Positions 1-7,876 of a stretch of DNA of 64,000 bases are shown here, piece by piece. The notes below the pieces were generated by a model, which saw only the letters and a program-made list of their open reading frames with translations, was not told the origin of the DNA and did not search any database. How positions within the stretch are numbered: position 1 is the stretch's first letter; each line of letters begins with the position of its first letter. The stretch is from positions 31,003-95,002 of the forward strand of contig NZ_LWLS01000070.1 in the NCBI RefSeq assembly GCF_001905095.1, read 5' to 3'. A program made the position numbers and the translations under genes. Source of the stretch: Micromonospora sp. CB01531. GTDB lineage: Bacteria > Actinomycetota > Actinomycetes > Mycobacteriales > Micromonosporaceae.

Positions 1-654
1 GTGACCATCGACTCCACCTGGGAGCGCATCCTGCGCACCTCGGCCGAGTTGTTCGCCCGCAACGGGTACCATGCGACCGGCATCGCGGAGCTCTCCGCCG
101 AGCTGGAGTTGAGCCGGGGCGCGCTCTACCACTACATCGACGGCAAGCAGTCCCTGCTGTTCGAGATCAGCCGGACCCAGGTCCAGCGACTCAACAAGCT
201 GGCCAACGAGATCGCCGAACGGGACGTCTCGGCCCGCACCCGGCTGCGGGAGCTGGCACGGTCCCTGCTGCGCAACATCAGCGACCACCGGGCCGAGTGG
301 ACCGTCTTCTTCACCGACTTCGGCGCGCTGACCGGCGAACGGCGAGCGGAGATCTACGCGGCCCGCGACGAGTACGAGTCGTACTGGCGGCGGGTGGTCG
401 AGGACGGTGTCCGTGGCGGTGAGTTCCGGGAGGCCGGCCCGATCATGGTCAAGGGCCTGCTGGGCATGTTCAACTACACCTACCTGTGGATGAGCCCGGA
501 CGGCGAACTCACCGCCGAGCAGGTAGCCGACTCGTTCCTGGACATGGTGCTGAGCGGCCTGGACCGCACGCCGACGACCGACGAGCCGGAGCCCGGGGTG
601 GCACGCACGATCGCCCCGGCGGCCCGATCCAGGCGGGCCCAGCCAGCCGGCTGA
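1..654 (+). CDS. TetR/AcrR family transcriptional regulator
   Basis: A 217-residue TetR-type repressor. Residues about 10-55 form the HTH domain (GIAELSAELELSRGALYHY is the classic recognition stretch), and the remainder is an all-helical ligand/dimer domain ending in a disordered tail. The GTG start is the first base of the window, so an upstream start cannot be excluded. It stands just upstream of, and in the same direction as, the deacetylase-like genes. A 14-bp palindrome typical of TetR operators lies in the promoter that follows it and again before the FAD oxidoreductase. The natural inference is that it represses both; the ligand is unknown. Confidence 0.9.
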   Translation: MTIDSTWERILRTSAELFARNGYHATGIAELSAELELSRGALYHYIDGKQSLLFEISRTQVQRLNKLANEIAERDVSARTRLRELARSLLRNISDHRAEWTVFFTDFGALTGERRAEIYAARDEYESYWRRVVEDGVRGGEFREAGPIMVKGLLGMFNYTYLWMSPDGELTAEQVADSFLDMVLSGLDRTPTTDEPEPGVARTIAPAARSRRAQPAG

Positions 655-716
655 GTCCCGTCGTCGCACCCGCCTGACCTGCCCGGTCTTTCGTGGTGTT
701 CGACCTCGTCGGCCGA

Positions 717-745
717 TTGAATAGCGACCGAACGGTCGGTAGATT
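717..745 (+). promoter_or_regulatory. Promoter with embedded TetR-type operator
   Basis: TTGAAT at 717-722 and TAGATT at 740-745 are separated by 17 nt, a good sigma-A-type spacing. The palindrome ACCGAACGGTCGGT (727-740, arms ACCGA/TCGGT) fills the spacer and touches the -10, so a bound dimer would block polymerase. A near-identical site occurs at 2705-2718. Assignment to the adjacent TetR protein is inference. Confidence 0.6.
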
Positions 746-853
746 CGTAGCCAGGGTCGCCGCTGGCCGGCGGGTCGACCGCTGCGCCACACGCCCGGTT
801 TGGCCCGGAACGGTCGCGGGGCGCGGATGTCGTTCCCGGGCGGCGAGGAGATC

Positions 854-1756
854 ATGGTGGAAGCACCGACCCGATACGACTATTCGGCAATAATCGACCG
901 CCCGCCGCTGGTGTTCCCCGGCGCCGCCAAGGTGGCGCTCTGGCTCATCGTCAACGTCGAGCACTACGAGTACCTCCCCCGGCCCCACCCGCAACGCGAT
1001 CCCTGGCCGGCCCGACCGCATCCGGACGTCGTCAACTATGCCCGGCGCGACTACGGCAACCGGGTCGGCCTGTGGCGGATGCTCGACCTGCTCGACCGGT
1101 ACGAGCTGAAGGCGACCATCTCGATCAACGCCGCAGTGCTCGACCACTACCCGCACATCGCCGAGGCGCTGGCCGCGCGCCCGGTCGACTTCATGGGCCA
1201 CGGGGTCTACAACACCCGGTACGTGGCCGGCCTCGACGTCGACGCCGAACGCGAACTGATCGACGACGTTCAGCAGACGGTGTTGCGGCGTACCGGCCGG
1301 CCGGTCACCGGCTGGCTCGGGCCGTCGCTGACCACCACCCCGGCCACCCCGGACCTGATCGCCGAGGCCGGGGTAAGCTACCTGGCCGACTTCCTGCACG
1401 ACGACGAGCCGTGCCCGCTGCGGGTCCGCACCGGCCGGCTGGTGTCGATGCCGTACAGCCTCGCGCTCAACGACTCGCCGCTGATCGGCCGGATGCAGCA
1501 CTCCGCGGCGACATTCGCCCGGGTGGTCACCGATCAGTTCGACGTGCTGTACGACGAGGGCCGGCACCGACCGAAGGTGCTGGCGGTCTGCCTACACCCG
1601 TACGCGGTCAACGCCCCGTCCCGGCAGGAGGCGCTGGAGCGGACCCTGCGATACGTGGTGGAGCAGCCAGACGTTTGGGTGGCCACCGGGACCGAGATCG
1701 CCACGATCGGCGCGGACGCCTGGTGGGGCGGGACGAGCGCGGAGGAGCAGCGATGA
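854..1756 (+). CDS. Polysaccharide deacetylase-fold hydrolase (PuuE allantoinase-like)
   Basis: A 300-residue NodB-fold protein of the PuuE-like group, which hydrolyses amide or cyclic amide bonds (the family type enzyme is allantoinase). The family-type segments are VALWLIVNVEHYEYL near the N-terminus, FMGHGVYN, WLGPSLTTTP, ADFLHDDEPC and LHPYAVN. The start at 854 is chosen because GAGGAG lies just upstream; in-frame alternatives at 827 and 800 exist. It overlaps the next gene by 4 bp (ATGA), so the two are translationally coupled and may form one complex. The substrate cannot be read from sequence. Confidence 0.82.
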   Translation: MVEAPTRYDYSAIIDRPPLVFPGAAKVALWLIVNVEHYEYLPRPHPQRDPWPARPHPDVVNYARRDYGNRVGLWRMLDLLDRYELKATISINAAVLDHYPHIAEALAARPVDFMGHGVYNTRYVAGLDVDAERELIDDVQQTVLRRTGRPVTGWLGPSLTTTPATPDLIAEAGVSYLADFLHDDEPCPLRVRTGRLVSMPYSLALNDSPLIGRMQHSAATFARVVTDQFDVLYDEGRHRPKVLAVCLHPYAVNAPSRQEALERTLRYVVEQPDVWVATGTEIATIGADAWWGGTSAEEQR

Positions 1757-2757
1757 CCGAGCCATACCACCGGGGCCGGCGGCTGGTTGCCGACGGCATG
1801 GACCACCGGCTCTACCCGTACTCGGCGCTGCCGGACCGGCCGCCGCTGCGCTGGCCCCACGGCGCCCGGGTGGCGGTGGTGGTCGCCGTGGCCGTCGAGT
1901 CCCGGCTCACCGACCCAGCCGCCGCCGGCTGGCGGCCCCCGGGCGCACCGGCCTGGCTGGACGTCTCGGTGGCCAGCCTCGCGGACTACGGCTCCCGGGT
2001 CGGCTATTTCCGGCTGGCCGGGCTGCTGGCAGAGGTCGAAGCCCCGGCCACCGTCCCGATCAGCGACACCGTGGTCCGCACCGCGCCACGGCTGGTCAAC
2101 CACGTGCTGGAACACGGTGGGGAACTGGTCGGTCACGGGCCGACCGGGGACCATCTGGTCACGTCGAAGCTGACCGGGGCGGCGGAGACCGGGCTGCTCG
2201 CCGGCTCACGCGCCGTGCTCGGCGCGGCAACCGGTTCGGCCCCCCGGGGCTGGTCGGGGCCGGGCATGAGCGAGTCGGACCGGACACCGGTGCTCGCCGC
2301 CGAGGTCGGCTACGACTACCTGCTCGACTGGGGCAACGACGACCAGCCCTATCAGATGCGGGCCGGCGAGCGGTCCATTGTGTCCCTGCCGTTGTCGGTG
2401 GACACCAGTGACCTGTTCGTCCTCGGCGGGTATGCCCAGACGCCGTGGGACTTCGGCGACGCGCTCCGGGCGCACCTGGACCGGCTGCTGGCCGAGTCGA
2501 CGGGGACCGGCACCTGCCTGGCCGTCTCGCTGCACGCGCACCTGTCCGGCCAGGCCCACCAGTCCAGGTACGTTCGCCGGTTCCTGGAGTATGCCGCCGG
2601 CCTGGACGGGGTGTGGTTCGCCCGCGCCTCAGACGTGGTCGATGCGTACCTGGCTAGCACCGCGTCGAGCCGTGAGCCGACGAATTCCAGGACTAACGCT
2701 CCCGACCGATCGTTCGGTATGCTGCTGTCGCGCGACGGCGCGGCCGAGGAGGTTTGA
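1753..2757 (+). CDS. Second, divergent PuuE-like deacetylase-fold protein
   Basis: A 334-residue paralogue of the preceding gene, with the same architecture but strongly diverged: VAVVVAVAVES replaces the VEHYEY segment, while ELVGHGPT, GWSGPGMSES, LLDWGNDDQPY and VSLHAHLSG remain. The ATG start overlaps the upstream stop (ATGA) and GGAGGAG precedes it. Its last codons run through the operator/promoter of the next gene, so the C-terminal tail of roughly 25 residues overlaps a control region. It may be a second hydrolase or a non-catalytic partner; the tandem pairing favours a heteromeric enzyme. Confidence 0.75.
   Translation: MTEPYHRGRRLVADGMDHRLYPYSALPDRPPLRWPHGARVAVVVAVAVESRLTDPAAAGWRPPGAPAWLDVSVASLADYGSRVGYFRLAGLLAEVEAPATVPISDTVVRTAPRLVNHVLEHGGELVGHGPTGDHLVTSKLTGAAETGLLAGSRAVLGAATGSAPRGWSGPGMSESDRTPVLAAEVGYDYLLDWGNDDQPYQMRAGERSIVSLPLSVDTSDLFVLGGYAQTPWDFGDALRAHLDRLLAESTGTGTCLAVSLHAHLSGQAHQSRYVRRFLEYAAGLDGVWFARASDVVDAYLASTASSREPTNSRTNAPDRSFGMLLSRDGAAEEV
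2705..2723 (+). promoter_or_regulatory. Second TetR-type operator with -10 element
   Basis: ACCGATCGTTCGGT (2705-2718) matches the reverse complement of the 727-740 site at 13 of 14 positions. A -10-like TATGCT (2718-2723) abuts it. The site lies inside the 3' end of the upstream coding region, implying an internal promoter for the FAD oxidoreductase controlled by the same repressor. The -35 is weak. Confidence 0.5.
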
Positions 2758-2760
2758 CCT

Positions 2761-3891
2761 ATGGGCACCGAACATGTGCAGGCTCTGGTGATTGGTGGTG
2801 GCATCGTTGGCGCGGGTGTCGCCTACTACCTGGCCCGCGAAGGGGTGACCGATGTCCTGCTCGTCGAGGGAGACGTGCATGGCGCGGGCGCGACCGGCGG
2901 GTCGTTCGGCAACATCCGACAGCAGTACGGCACCCCGCTGGAAGTGGAGTGCTCCCGCCGGGGCCTGACGTTCTGGAAGACGATCGAGGACGTCTTCGGG
3001 GTGCCCTGCACCTTTCACCAGGACGGCTACCTCATGTTGACGGCCGACCCGGACACCACGGCGATCCTCCACCGCCACGCCGAGGTGCAGCGGGCCGCCG
3101 GCATGCCGAACATCGAACTGCTCGGGCCGGACGAGATCGCCAAACTGGTGCCCTTCGTGGACACCACCGGATTGCGCTGCGGCTCGTGGACCCCGCAGGA
3201 CGGTCACGTCATGCCGATGGATGGCGTGACCGCATACCTGCGCGGCGCGCGGGAACTCGGGGCCCGGGTCCGCCAGCATTTCCCGATCGAGCGGTTGGAG
3301 CGCCGGCCGGACGGCTGGCACGCGTACGGGCCTGAGGAGATCGTGGCCGAGCACGTCGTGGTGGCGGCCGGCATCGGCACCCGGGACCTGCTGGCACCGC
3401 TCGGCGTCACCCTCGACATGCGCGAGGTGATGCACTACGCGCTGCTGACCGACACCGCGTACGACGGTCTGCCCATCCCTACCACGATCGACCTGGACAC
3501 CGGGCTCTGCGTCGAGCGGGAGGGGCGCGGGCTGGTCCTGGCCATGCTCAGCCGCAACCCCGCCCCGCGCGACCACGAGCACCTCGCCGAGCTGTTCTTC
3601 GAGGCGGCGGGCGAGCGGGCGCCAGACCTGACCGACCTGTCGATCACCCACCAGCTCACCGCCCGGCCCACCGTCGGCGGCGACGGCCATCCGTACGTTG
3701 GCCGAGTCGACGAGGGACTGTGGTGCATCGCGTTCGTCGGCCACGGCGCGATGCACGGGCCGCCGGTCGCCGAGGCGATCGCCCGCGAGGTGGCCGGCCG
3801 GCCGGACCCGACGCTCGACCTCTCGCCCTGGGACCTACGCCGGGAGCCCGGGGAGCGCACCGTGTTGTGGCGGCGTCAGGCCACCGGCTGA
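2761..3891 (+). CDS. FAD-dependent oxidoreductase (D-amino acid oxidase/sarcosine oxidase superfamily)
   Basis: A 376-residue DAO-family flavoenzyme that oxidises amines or amino acids. The dinucleotide fold VIGGGIVGAGVAYYLA (about residues 10-25) is followed by an acidic EGD, a GATGGSFGNIRQQYG flavin loop and the typical C-terminal FVGHGAMHGPPVAEAI closing segment. ATG follows GAGGAGG by a few bases. It lies 3 bp after the deacetylase pair and 24 bp before an SDR gene, so it is probably co-transcribed, with an extra internal promoter. A plausible role is oxidation of an amine or amino acid released by the upstream hydrolases; the substrate is not determinable. Confidence 0.88.
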   Translation: MGTEHVQALVIGGGIVGAGVAYYLAREGVTDVLLVEGDVHGAGATGGSFGNIRQQYGTPLEVECSRRGLTFWKTIEDVFGVPCTFHQDGYLMLTADPDTTAILHRHAEVQRAAGMPNIELLGPDEIAKLVPFVDTTGLRCGSWTPQDGHVMPMDGVTAYLRGARELGARVRQHFPIERLERRPDGWHAYGPEEIVAEHVVVAAGIGTRDLLAPLGVTLDMREVMHYALLTDTAYDGLPIPTTIDLDTGLCVEREGRGLVLAMLSRNPAPRDHEHLAELFFEAAGERAPDLTDLSITHQLTARPTVGGDGHPYVGRVDEGLWCIAFVGHGAMHGPPVAEAIAREVAGRPDPTLDLSPWDLRREPGERTVLWRRQATG

Positions 3892-3915
3892 CCCCCGAAC
3901 AGAAAGAGAGCCTCC

Positions 3916-4677
3916 ATGCAGATCGTCGACGCGGTGGCCCTGGTCACCGGGGGCAGCTCCGGTCTTGGCCGGGCCACCGCCCGCCGACTTGTCGGCCGGG
4001 GAGCCCAGGTGGTGCTTGTTGACCGGGACGGCGCGGCGGGCCAGCGGACCGCCACCGAACTCGGCGCCGCCGCCACCTTCGCCGAGGCCGACGTGACCGA
4101 CGAGGCGTCGGTGTCGGCCGCGCTCGACCGGGCCGGCCAACTCGGCGACCTGCGGGTGGTGGTCAACTGCGCGGGTATCGCCCCGGCGGCCCGGGTGGTC
4201 GGACGGACCGGGCCGCACCCGCTGGACACCTTCACCCGGGTGGTGCAGGTCAACCTGATCGGCACCTTCAACGTCGTCCGGCTCGCGGCGGCCCGGATGG
4301 TCAACGTCGAACCGGTCGGTGAGGAACGCGGCGTCATCGTCAACACCGCCTCCGTCGCCGCCTTCGACGGGCAGATTGGGCAGGCCGCGTACGCGGCCGC
4401 CAAAGCCGGCGTGGTCGGCCTGACCTTGCCGGTGGCCCGGGAACTCGCGGCGTCGCAGATCCGCGTGGTCACCATCGCGCCGGGCCTGTTCGAGACACCG
4501 ATGCTGGCAGGGCTGCCGGAAGCCGCCCGGGAGAGCCTCGGCCAGCAGGTGCCGCACCCGAGCCGACTGGGCCAGCCCAGCGAGTACGCCGCCCTCGTCG
4601 AGCACATCATCGACAACCCGATGCTCAACGGGGAGACGATCCGGCTCGACGGAGCGATCCGGATGGCGTCCCGCTGA
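3916..4677 (+). CDS. SDR oxidoreductase, 3-hydroxyacyl-CoA dehydrogenase type 2-like
   Basis: A 253-residue NAD(P)-dependent short-chain dehydrogenase. Visible features are the TGGSSGLG cofactor loop (11-18), VDRD after the second strand, NCAG (84-87), catalytic Ser146, and Tyr159 and Lys163 in AAYAAAKAG. The region around residues 120-140 (RMVNVEPVGEERGVIVN) and the C-terminal HPSRLGQPSEYA are characteristic of the HSD17B10-like 3-hydroxyacyl-CoA dehydrogenase branch. AGAAAGAGAG precedes the ATG. It is the last gene of the TetR-adjacent operon and probably oxidises a hydroxyl intermediate. Confidence 0.88.
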   Translation: MQIVDAVALVTGGSSGLGRATARRLVGRGAQVVLVDRDGAAGQRTATELGAAATFAEADVTDEASVSAALDRAGQLGDLRVVVNCAGIAPAARVVGRTGPHPLDTFTRVVQVNLIGTFNVVRLAAARMVNVEPVGEERGVIVNTASVAAFDGQIGQAAYAAAKAGVVGLTLPVARELAASQIRVVTIAPGLFETPMLAGLPEAARESLGQQVPHPSRLGQPSEYAALVEHIIDNPMLNGETIRLDGAIRMASR

Positions 4678-4890
4678 TCCGGCCCGCGTTCATGACCCTG
4701 GTCGAAAGGTCAGGACGCATGGTGGAGGTTCCGCCTGCTGACAGCGGTCTGCATCTCGTCCGGCCCGACGGGCACATCGGGTACCACTCCGGCGGCAGCG
4801 ATCTGACCGGGCTGCTGGTCTGACCTGGACTGCTGGCTCTGCTCGTCAACTCGCGGCATGCCCTCGTCGCCACCGCCGCACCCTACTCGA

Positions 4891-5301
4891 TCAACTGCGA
4901 TGCCATAACGTGATATCGCTGCTGGTGGCAACCACGAGCGTGCGCCCGGACGCTGAGAAGCCTGCGGCGCGAAGCTCTGAGTAGTCGGAGTGGAAGATGT
5001 GCCACCAGTGCGTACCAGCCGTGCCGCGATAGATGTCGCCGTTGATAGACAGCACGACGCGTTCGTTGGGCCAGTCCGGTGCTACAACATCGACGGTCCA
5101 GCCGTCCTCGGTGGTGGTGTGGAGTCCGCCGCCGAACAGCCCGGCGATACGGACGCGCGTGTCGGCCAGCGGACCGAACCCTGGACATGACAGGTCCGTC
5201 CCCATCGGGATGCAGAGGTCCGGATCAGGATTCCGATCGCGGGCGATCTTCACGCCCGTGATCGGATCGAACAGACCTCGCCCGTCGTGCGAGACGACCA
5301 T
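4891..5301 (-). CDS. Hypothetical protein, N-terminus uncertain
   Basis: A 136-residue product of unknown function. The composition is protein-like (DGWTVDVVAPDWPNERVVLS, THWWHIFHSDYSELRAAGF, GRTLVVATSSDITLW), suggesting a small beta-rich domain. The reading frame stays open about 29 codons upstream of the ATG and also looks coding (IRQLQGVGFTADPASGADIL), but no ATG, GTG or TTG is present there before a stop. Either translation begins at the internal ATG, at an ATT near 5361, or the true 5' end has been lost. It is isolated between two operons. Confidence 0.5.
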   Translation of the reverse strand: MVVSHDGRGLFDPITGVKIARDRNPDPDLCIPMGTDLSCPGFGPLADTRVRIAGLFGGGLHTTTEDGWTVDVVAPDWPNERVVLSINGDIYRGTAGTHWWHIFHSDYSELRAAGFSASGRTLVVATSSDITLWHRS

Positions 5302-5454
5302 GAGAATGTCCGCACCGCTCGCCGGATCTGCTGTGAAGCCGACACCCTGTAGCTGCCGAATATTGCGTCCGCGCTGATCGGTAGGCCTTCAACCTGCGGC
5401 CCTGATCTTGGCCTACCCGCCCCGCGTGTCCTCCGATCAGCGAACCCCCGGCGC

Positions 5455-6540
5455 TCAGGCCAGCATGCGCTCGACCGCCGCCATCGTCTGCGCCCAGGCG
5501 ACCGAGCCGGGGTCGATCACGTCGAAGTGGTTGCCGGGCGGTTCCAGCAGCTCGACCTTGTCGCCGGCCTCCATTGCGGCCCGGACATAGCGTCGCGACA
5601 TGTCGACCAGGTCGGGCCCGTCCTGCCGGCCCTGCACCACCACCTGTGGCACACCGACCGGGAGCCGGCGCATCGGGTCTGCGGCGGCGTAGACTTCCGG
5701 CACGTCGGATAGCCCGCCGCCGAGGGCAGCGGACACCGCTCCGTCGCCGATCCGCCGTCGCGTCCCCTCCTCCAGGTCGAGTATCCCCGCGAGCGAGACC
5801 AGCAGGTTCACGGTCTCCGGCGCGTCGGCCGCCGCGCGTACCACGAGCTGGCTGGATGCCGAGTGTCCAAACGCGACTATCCGGGAGGTGTCGAGGCCGG
5901 CGAGCTCGCCGGTACCCACGGCGGCGAGGCCGGCGGCGACGTCGGCCGTGGTGTTCGACCAGCCGTGCCGGTCGGGGCGCCGGTACTCGACGTTCCAGGT
6001 GGCGAAGCCGCGGGCGACGAGGTCGACGGCGAGTGCGTCCATGAGGTCGGCGTTCCAGATCGAGCGCCAGAATCCGCCGTGCAGCAGCACCGCGACCGGC
6101 AGGCGCTCGACGCCGTCCGGCAGGCGAAGTTCACCCCACTGGTCCGGCTCGGGCCCGTAGGCGATGCGGCGTGCGGGGTACCGCATCCGGTGCACGGCGC
6201 GCCTGACCGCCCAGGTGATGCCCCATACTCCGCGGCCCTGGTGGTGTTCGGCGCCGTCGGTGACGTCGACCGGCACGGTGGCCGTGATGTCGAGCCAGAC
6301 GGTACGTTCAGTGTGGTCGCCGGGCACGGTCATCAGGGACCGGTCGGCCGGGCCGGGTAGCGCCACGATCGCGCCGGGCGCCTCGGCTAGTGCGGCGGCG
6401 AAGTCGTCGGGTTCGCGTAGCACGCCGTCGATGCCGAATGCGGCGAACTCGGCGGTGGCGAGGTCCCGCAGCAGGTCCCGGTCGACGACCACGCCGTGGC
6501 CGATCAGCACGGACACGGACAGCGTCGAAGGCTCGCTCAT
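5455..6540 (-). CDS. Alpha/beta hydrolase with N-terminal dehydroquinase-II-like segment
   Basis: A 361-residue serine hydrolase. The C-terminal two thirds is an alpha/beta hydrolase: oxyanion HGGFW (154-158), nucleophile elbow GHSAS (Ser227), and a late catalytic His338 in PPGNHFDVIDP. The first 120 residues (VLIGHGVVVDRDLL, RTVWLDITATVPV, GRGVWGITWAVRRAVHR) resemble a degenerate type II dehydroquinase-like fold; that reading is inference. It is the last gene of a five-gene leftward operon, overlapping the LLM gene by 4 bp. It probably cleaves an ester or amide generated by the pathway. Confidence 0.85.
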   Translation of the reverse strand: MSEPSTLSVSVLIGHGVVVDRDLLRDLATAEFAAFGIDGVLREPDDFAAALAEAPGAIVALPGPADRSLMTVPGDHTERTVWLDITATVPVDVTDGAEHHQGRGVWGITWAVRRAVHRMRYPARRIAYGPEPDQWGELRLPDGVERLPVAVLLHGGFWRSIWNADLMDALAVDLVARGFATWNVEYRRPDRHGWSNTTADVAAGLAAVGTGELAGLDTSRIVAFGHSASSQLVVRAAADAPETVNLLVSLAGILDLEEGTRRRIGDGAVSAALGGGLSDVPEVYAAADPMRRLPVGVPQVVVQGRQDGPDLVDMSRRYVRAAMEAGDKVELLEPPGNHFDVIDPGSVAWAQTMAAVERMLA

Positions 6541-7544
6541 GGTTTCCTCTCCAGCTGGGGCAGCACCGTGGTGGCGAGCAGGTGCACGCCGCCGGCGTCG
6601 GTGAGTCCGTGTGGGGTGCCGAACTCGACGCGTCCGACCCCGGCGTCGATGAGGCGTTGAGCCTGGTCGGCGACGCGGTCGGGGGTACCAGAGAAGGCGA
6701 ACATGTCCAGCACGTCGTCCGGTACAAGCCGGCCGGCCTCCTCGTGCTGGCCCGCGTCCACCAGTGCCCGGACGCGGTTGACCAGCTCGGCGGGGATTTC
6801 GGCGGTGGGGTCGAGGGCGGCGACGACGGCGAGGTACATGGCGACCTCGGTCCGTGCCCGGGCACGCGCCGCGGCCCCGTCCCGGTCGACGACGGTCACC
6901 GCGCCGAGCACGATGCGTACGTCGTCCGCGCAGCGTCCGGCCGGTTCGGCACCGGCCTGCAGGCGGGCCCGGATCACCGGTACCACGGCCGGGTTGGCGC
7001 TGCCGCCTACCTTGATCTCGGCGGCGATCCGGCCGGCCAGGGCGGCTGCCCGTGGCCCCCAGGCGCCGATCAGCAACGGTGGGTCGGGCCGCTGGACCGG
7101 GTACCGCAGGGCGGCTCCGGGGGCGAGGCGGAAGACCTTCCCGGTGAAGCCCTCGACGCGGCCGCCGAGTAGGCGATAGATGACCTCGGCCGCCTCCGAC
7201 AGCGCGGTCACCGGGTACGGCTGGTCGATGCCGACCGCGTCGAGCCAGGTACCCCGAGCCAGGCCGAGGTAGGCACGACCACGGGACGCCAGGTCGAGCG
7301 CGGCGACCTGCCCGGCGATCTCGTGGGGGGCGAGCGAGTACGGGTTGTAGCAGGCGGCGCCGAGGCGCACCGTGCTCGTCGCGGCGGCCATCTCCAGCAG
7401 CGGACCGATCGGCGGCTGGTACATCAGGTCGCCGAAGACGCTGACCACGTCGAAGCCGCCGGCCTCGGCGGCGGCGGCAAGCTTTGCGTACTCCCCCGGC
7501 CGTTTGTCGCCCTGCACGCCGAGTCCTATCTCGACCCGGGTCAT
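6537..7544 (-). CDS. LLM class flavin-dependent oxidoreductase
   Basis: A 335-residue luciferase-like TIM-barrel enzyme. VEIGLGVQGDKRPGEYAKLA at the N-terminus, the TSTVRLGAACYNPYSLAPHE strand, YLGLARGTWLD, and GAWGPRAAALAGRIAAE are typical of the F420/FMN-dependent branch resembling MER-type oxidoreductases. F420 is more likely than FMN given the family, but this is not proven. Both ends overlap neighbours by 4 bp, so its expression is locked to the TIGR04076 and hydrolase genes. It presumably catalyses a redox step on the imported compound. Confidence 0.88.
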   Translation of the reverse strand: MTRVEIGLGVQGDKRPGEYAKLAAAAEAGGFDVVSVFGDLMYQPPIGPLLEMAAATSTVRLGAACYNPYSLAPHEIAGQVAALDLASRGRAYLGLARGTWLDAVGIDQPYPVTALSEAAEVIYRLLGGRVEGFTGKVFRLAPGAALRYPVQRPDPPLLIGAWGPRAAALAGRIAAEIKVGGSANPAVVPVIRARLQAGAEPAGRCADDVRIVLGAVTVVDRDGAAARARARTEVAMYLAVVAALDPTAEIPAELVNRVRALVDAGQHEEAGRLVPDDVLDMFAFSGTPDRVADQAQRLIDAGVGRVEFGTPHGLTDAGGVHLLATTVLPQLERKP

Positions 7545-7876
7545 GTCAGATCCGCCGAGTTCATCCCCCGGCGCCGGGTGCGTTCGACCCGCATCACGAG
7601 ACGCTCCTCCGGATCTGGGCAGCAGAACAGCGTGTCGCGTTCGAGCCAGTCGCGGGCCGGCAGCGATCGCTGCTTCGCGGCGAGGAACGGCAGCACCGCC
7701 GCGAGCGCGTACACGCAGAAGTGCTTGCCGTCAGGCAGTCGCAGGTGGGCGCTCTGCTCGAGTTCGAAGTAGTCGCCGACGGCCATCCCGCATACCGAGC
7801 GGCCCCCGATGCGCTCGACGGTGCAGCGCAGGTCGAAGATCTCCATGTCGTGTTCTGCCGCGTTGGTCTCACTCAT
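7541..7876 (-). CDS. TIGR04076 family protein
   Basis: A small 111-residue protein of the uncharacterised TIGR04076 family. The family pattern is visible: a Cys in DLRCTVERIGG, then CGMAVGDYFELE, LRLPDGKHFCVYALAAVLPFLAAKQR, and FCCPDPEERLVMRVER. Several conserved cysteines suggest metal binding or redox chemistry, but no activity is established. It overlaps both the amidohydrolase and the LLM gene by 4 bp, tying it to the pathway; it may be a small subunit or chaperone. Confidence 0.85.
   Translation of the reverse strand: MSETNAAEHDMEIFDLRCTVERIGGRSVCGMAVGDYFELEQSAHLRLPDGKHFCVYALAAVLPFLAAKQRSLPARDWLERDTLFCCPDPEERLVMRVERTRRRGMNSADLT

Noticed and set aside
509..1567. Long antisense open frame opposite the first PuuE-like gene
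   Set aside because: Its composition is Arg/Val/Gly-rich shadow sequence without domains; the plus-strand gene has clear family motifs. The same applies to other long frames opposite coding DNA, for example 9191-10864, 20932-22515 and 22410-23765 on the minus strand and 7372-8844 on the plus strand.
1072..1752. Upstream extension of the second PuuE-like gene
   Set aside because: The extension overlaps the first PuuE-like gene in another frame, is Arg-rich, and the ATG at 1753 has both a ribosome site and an ATGA overlap.
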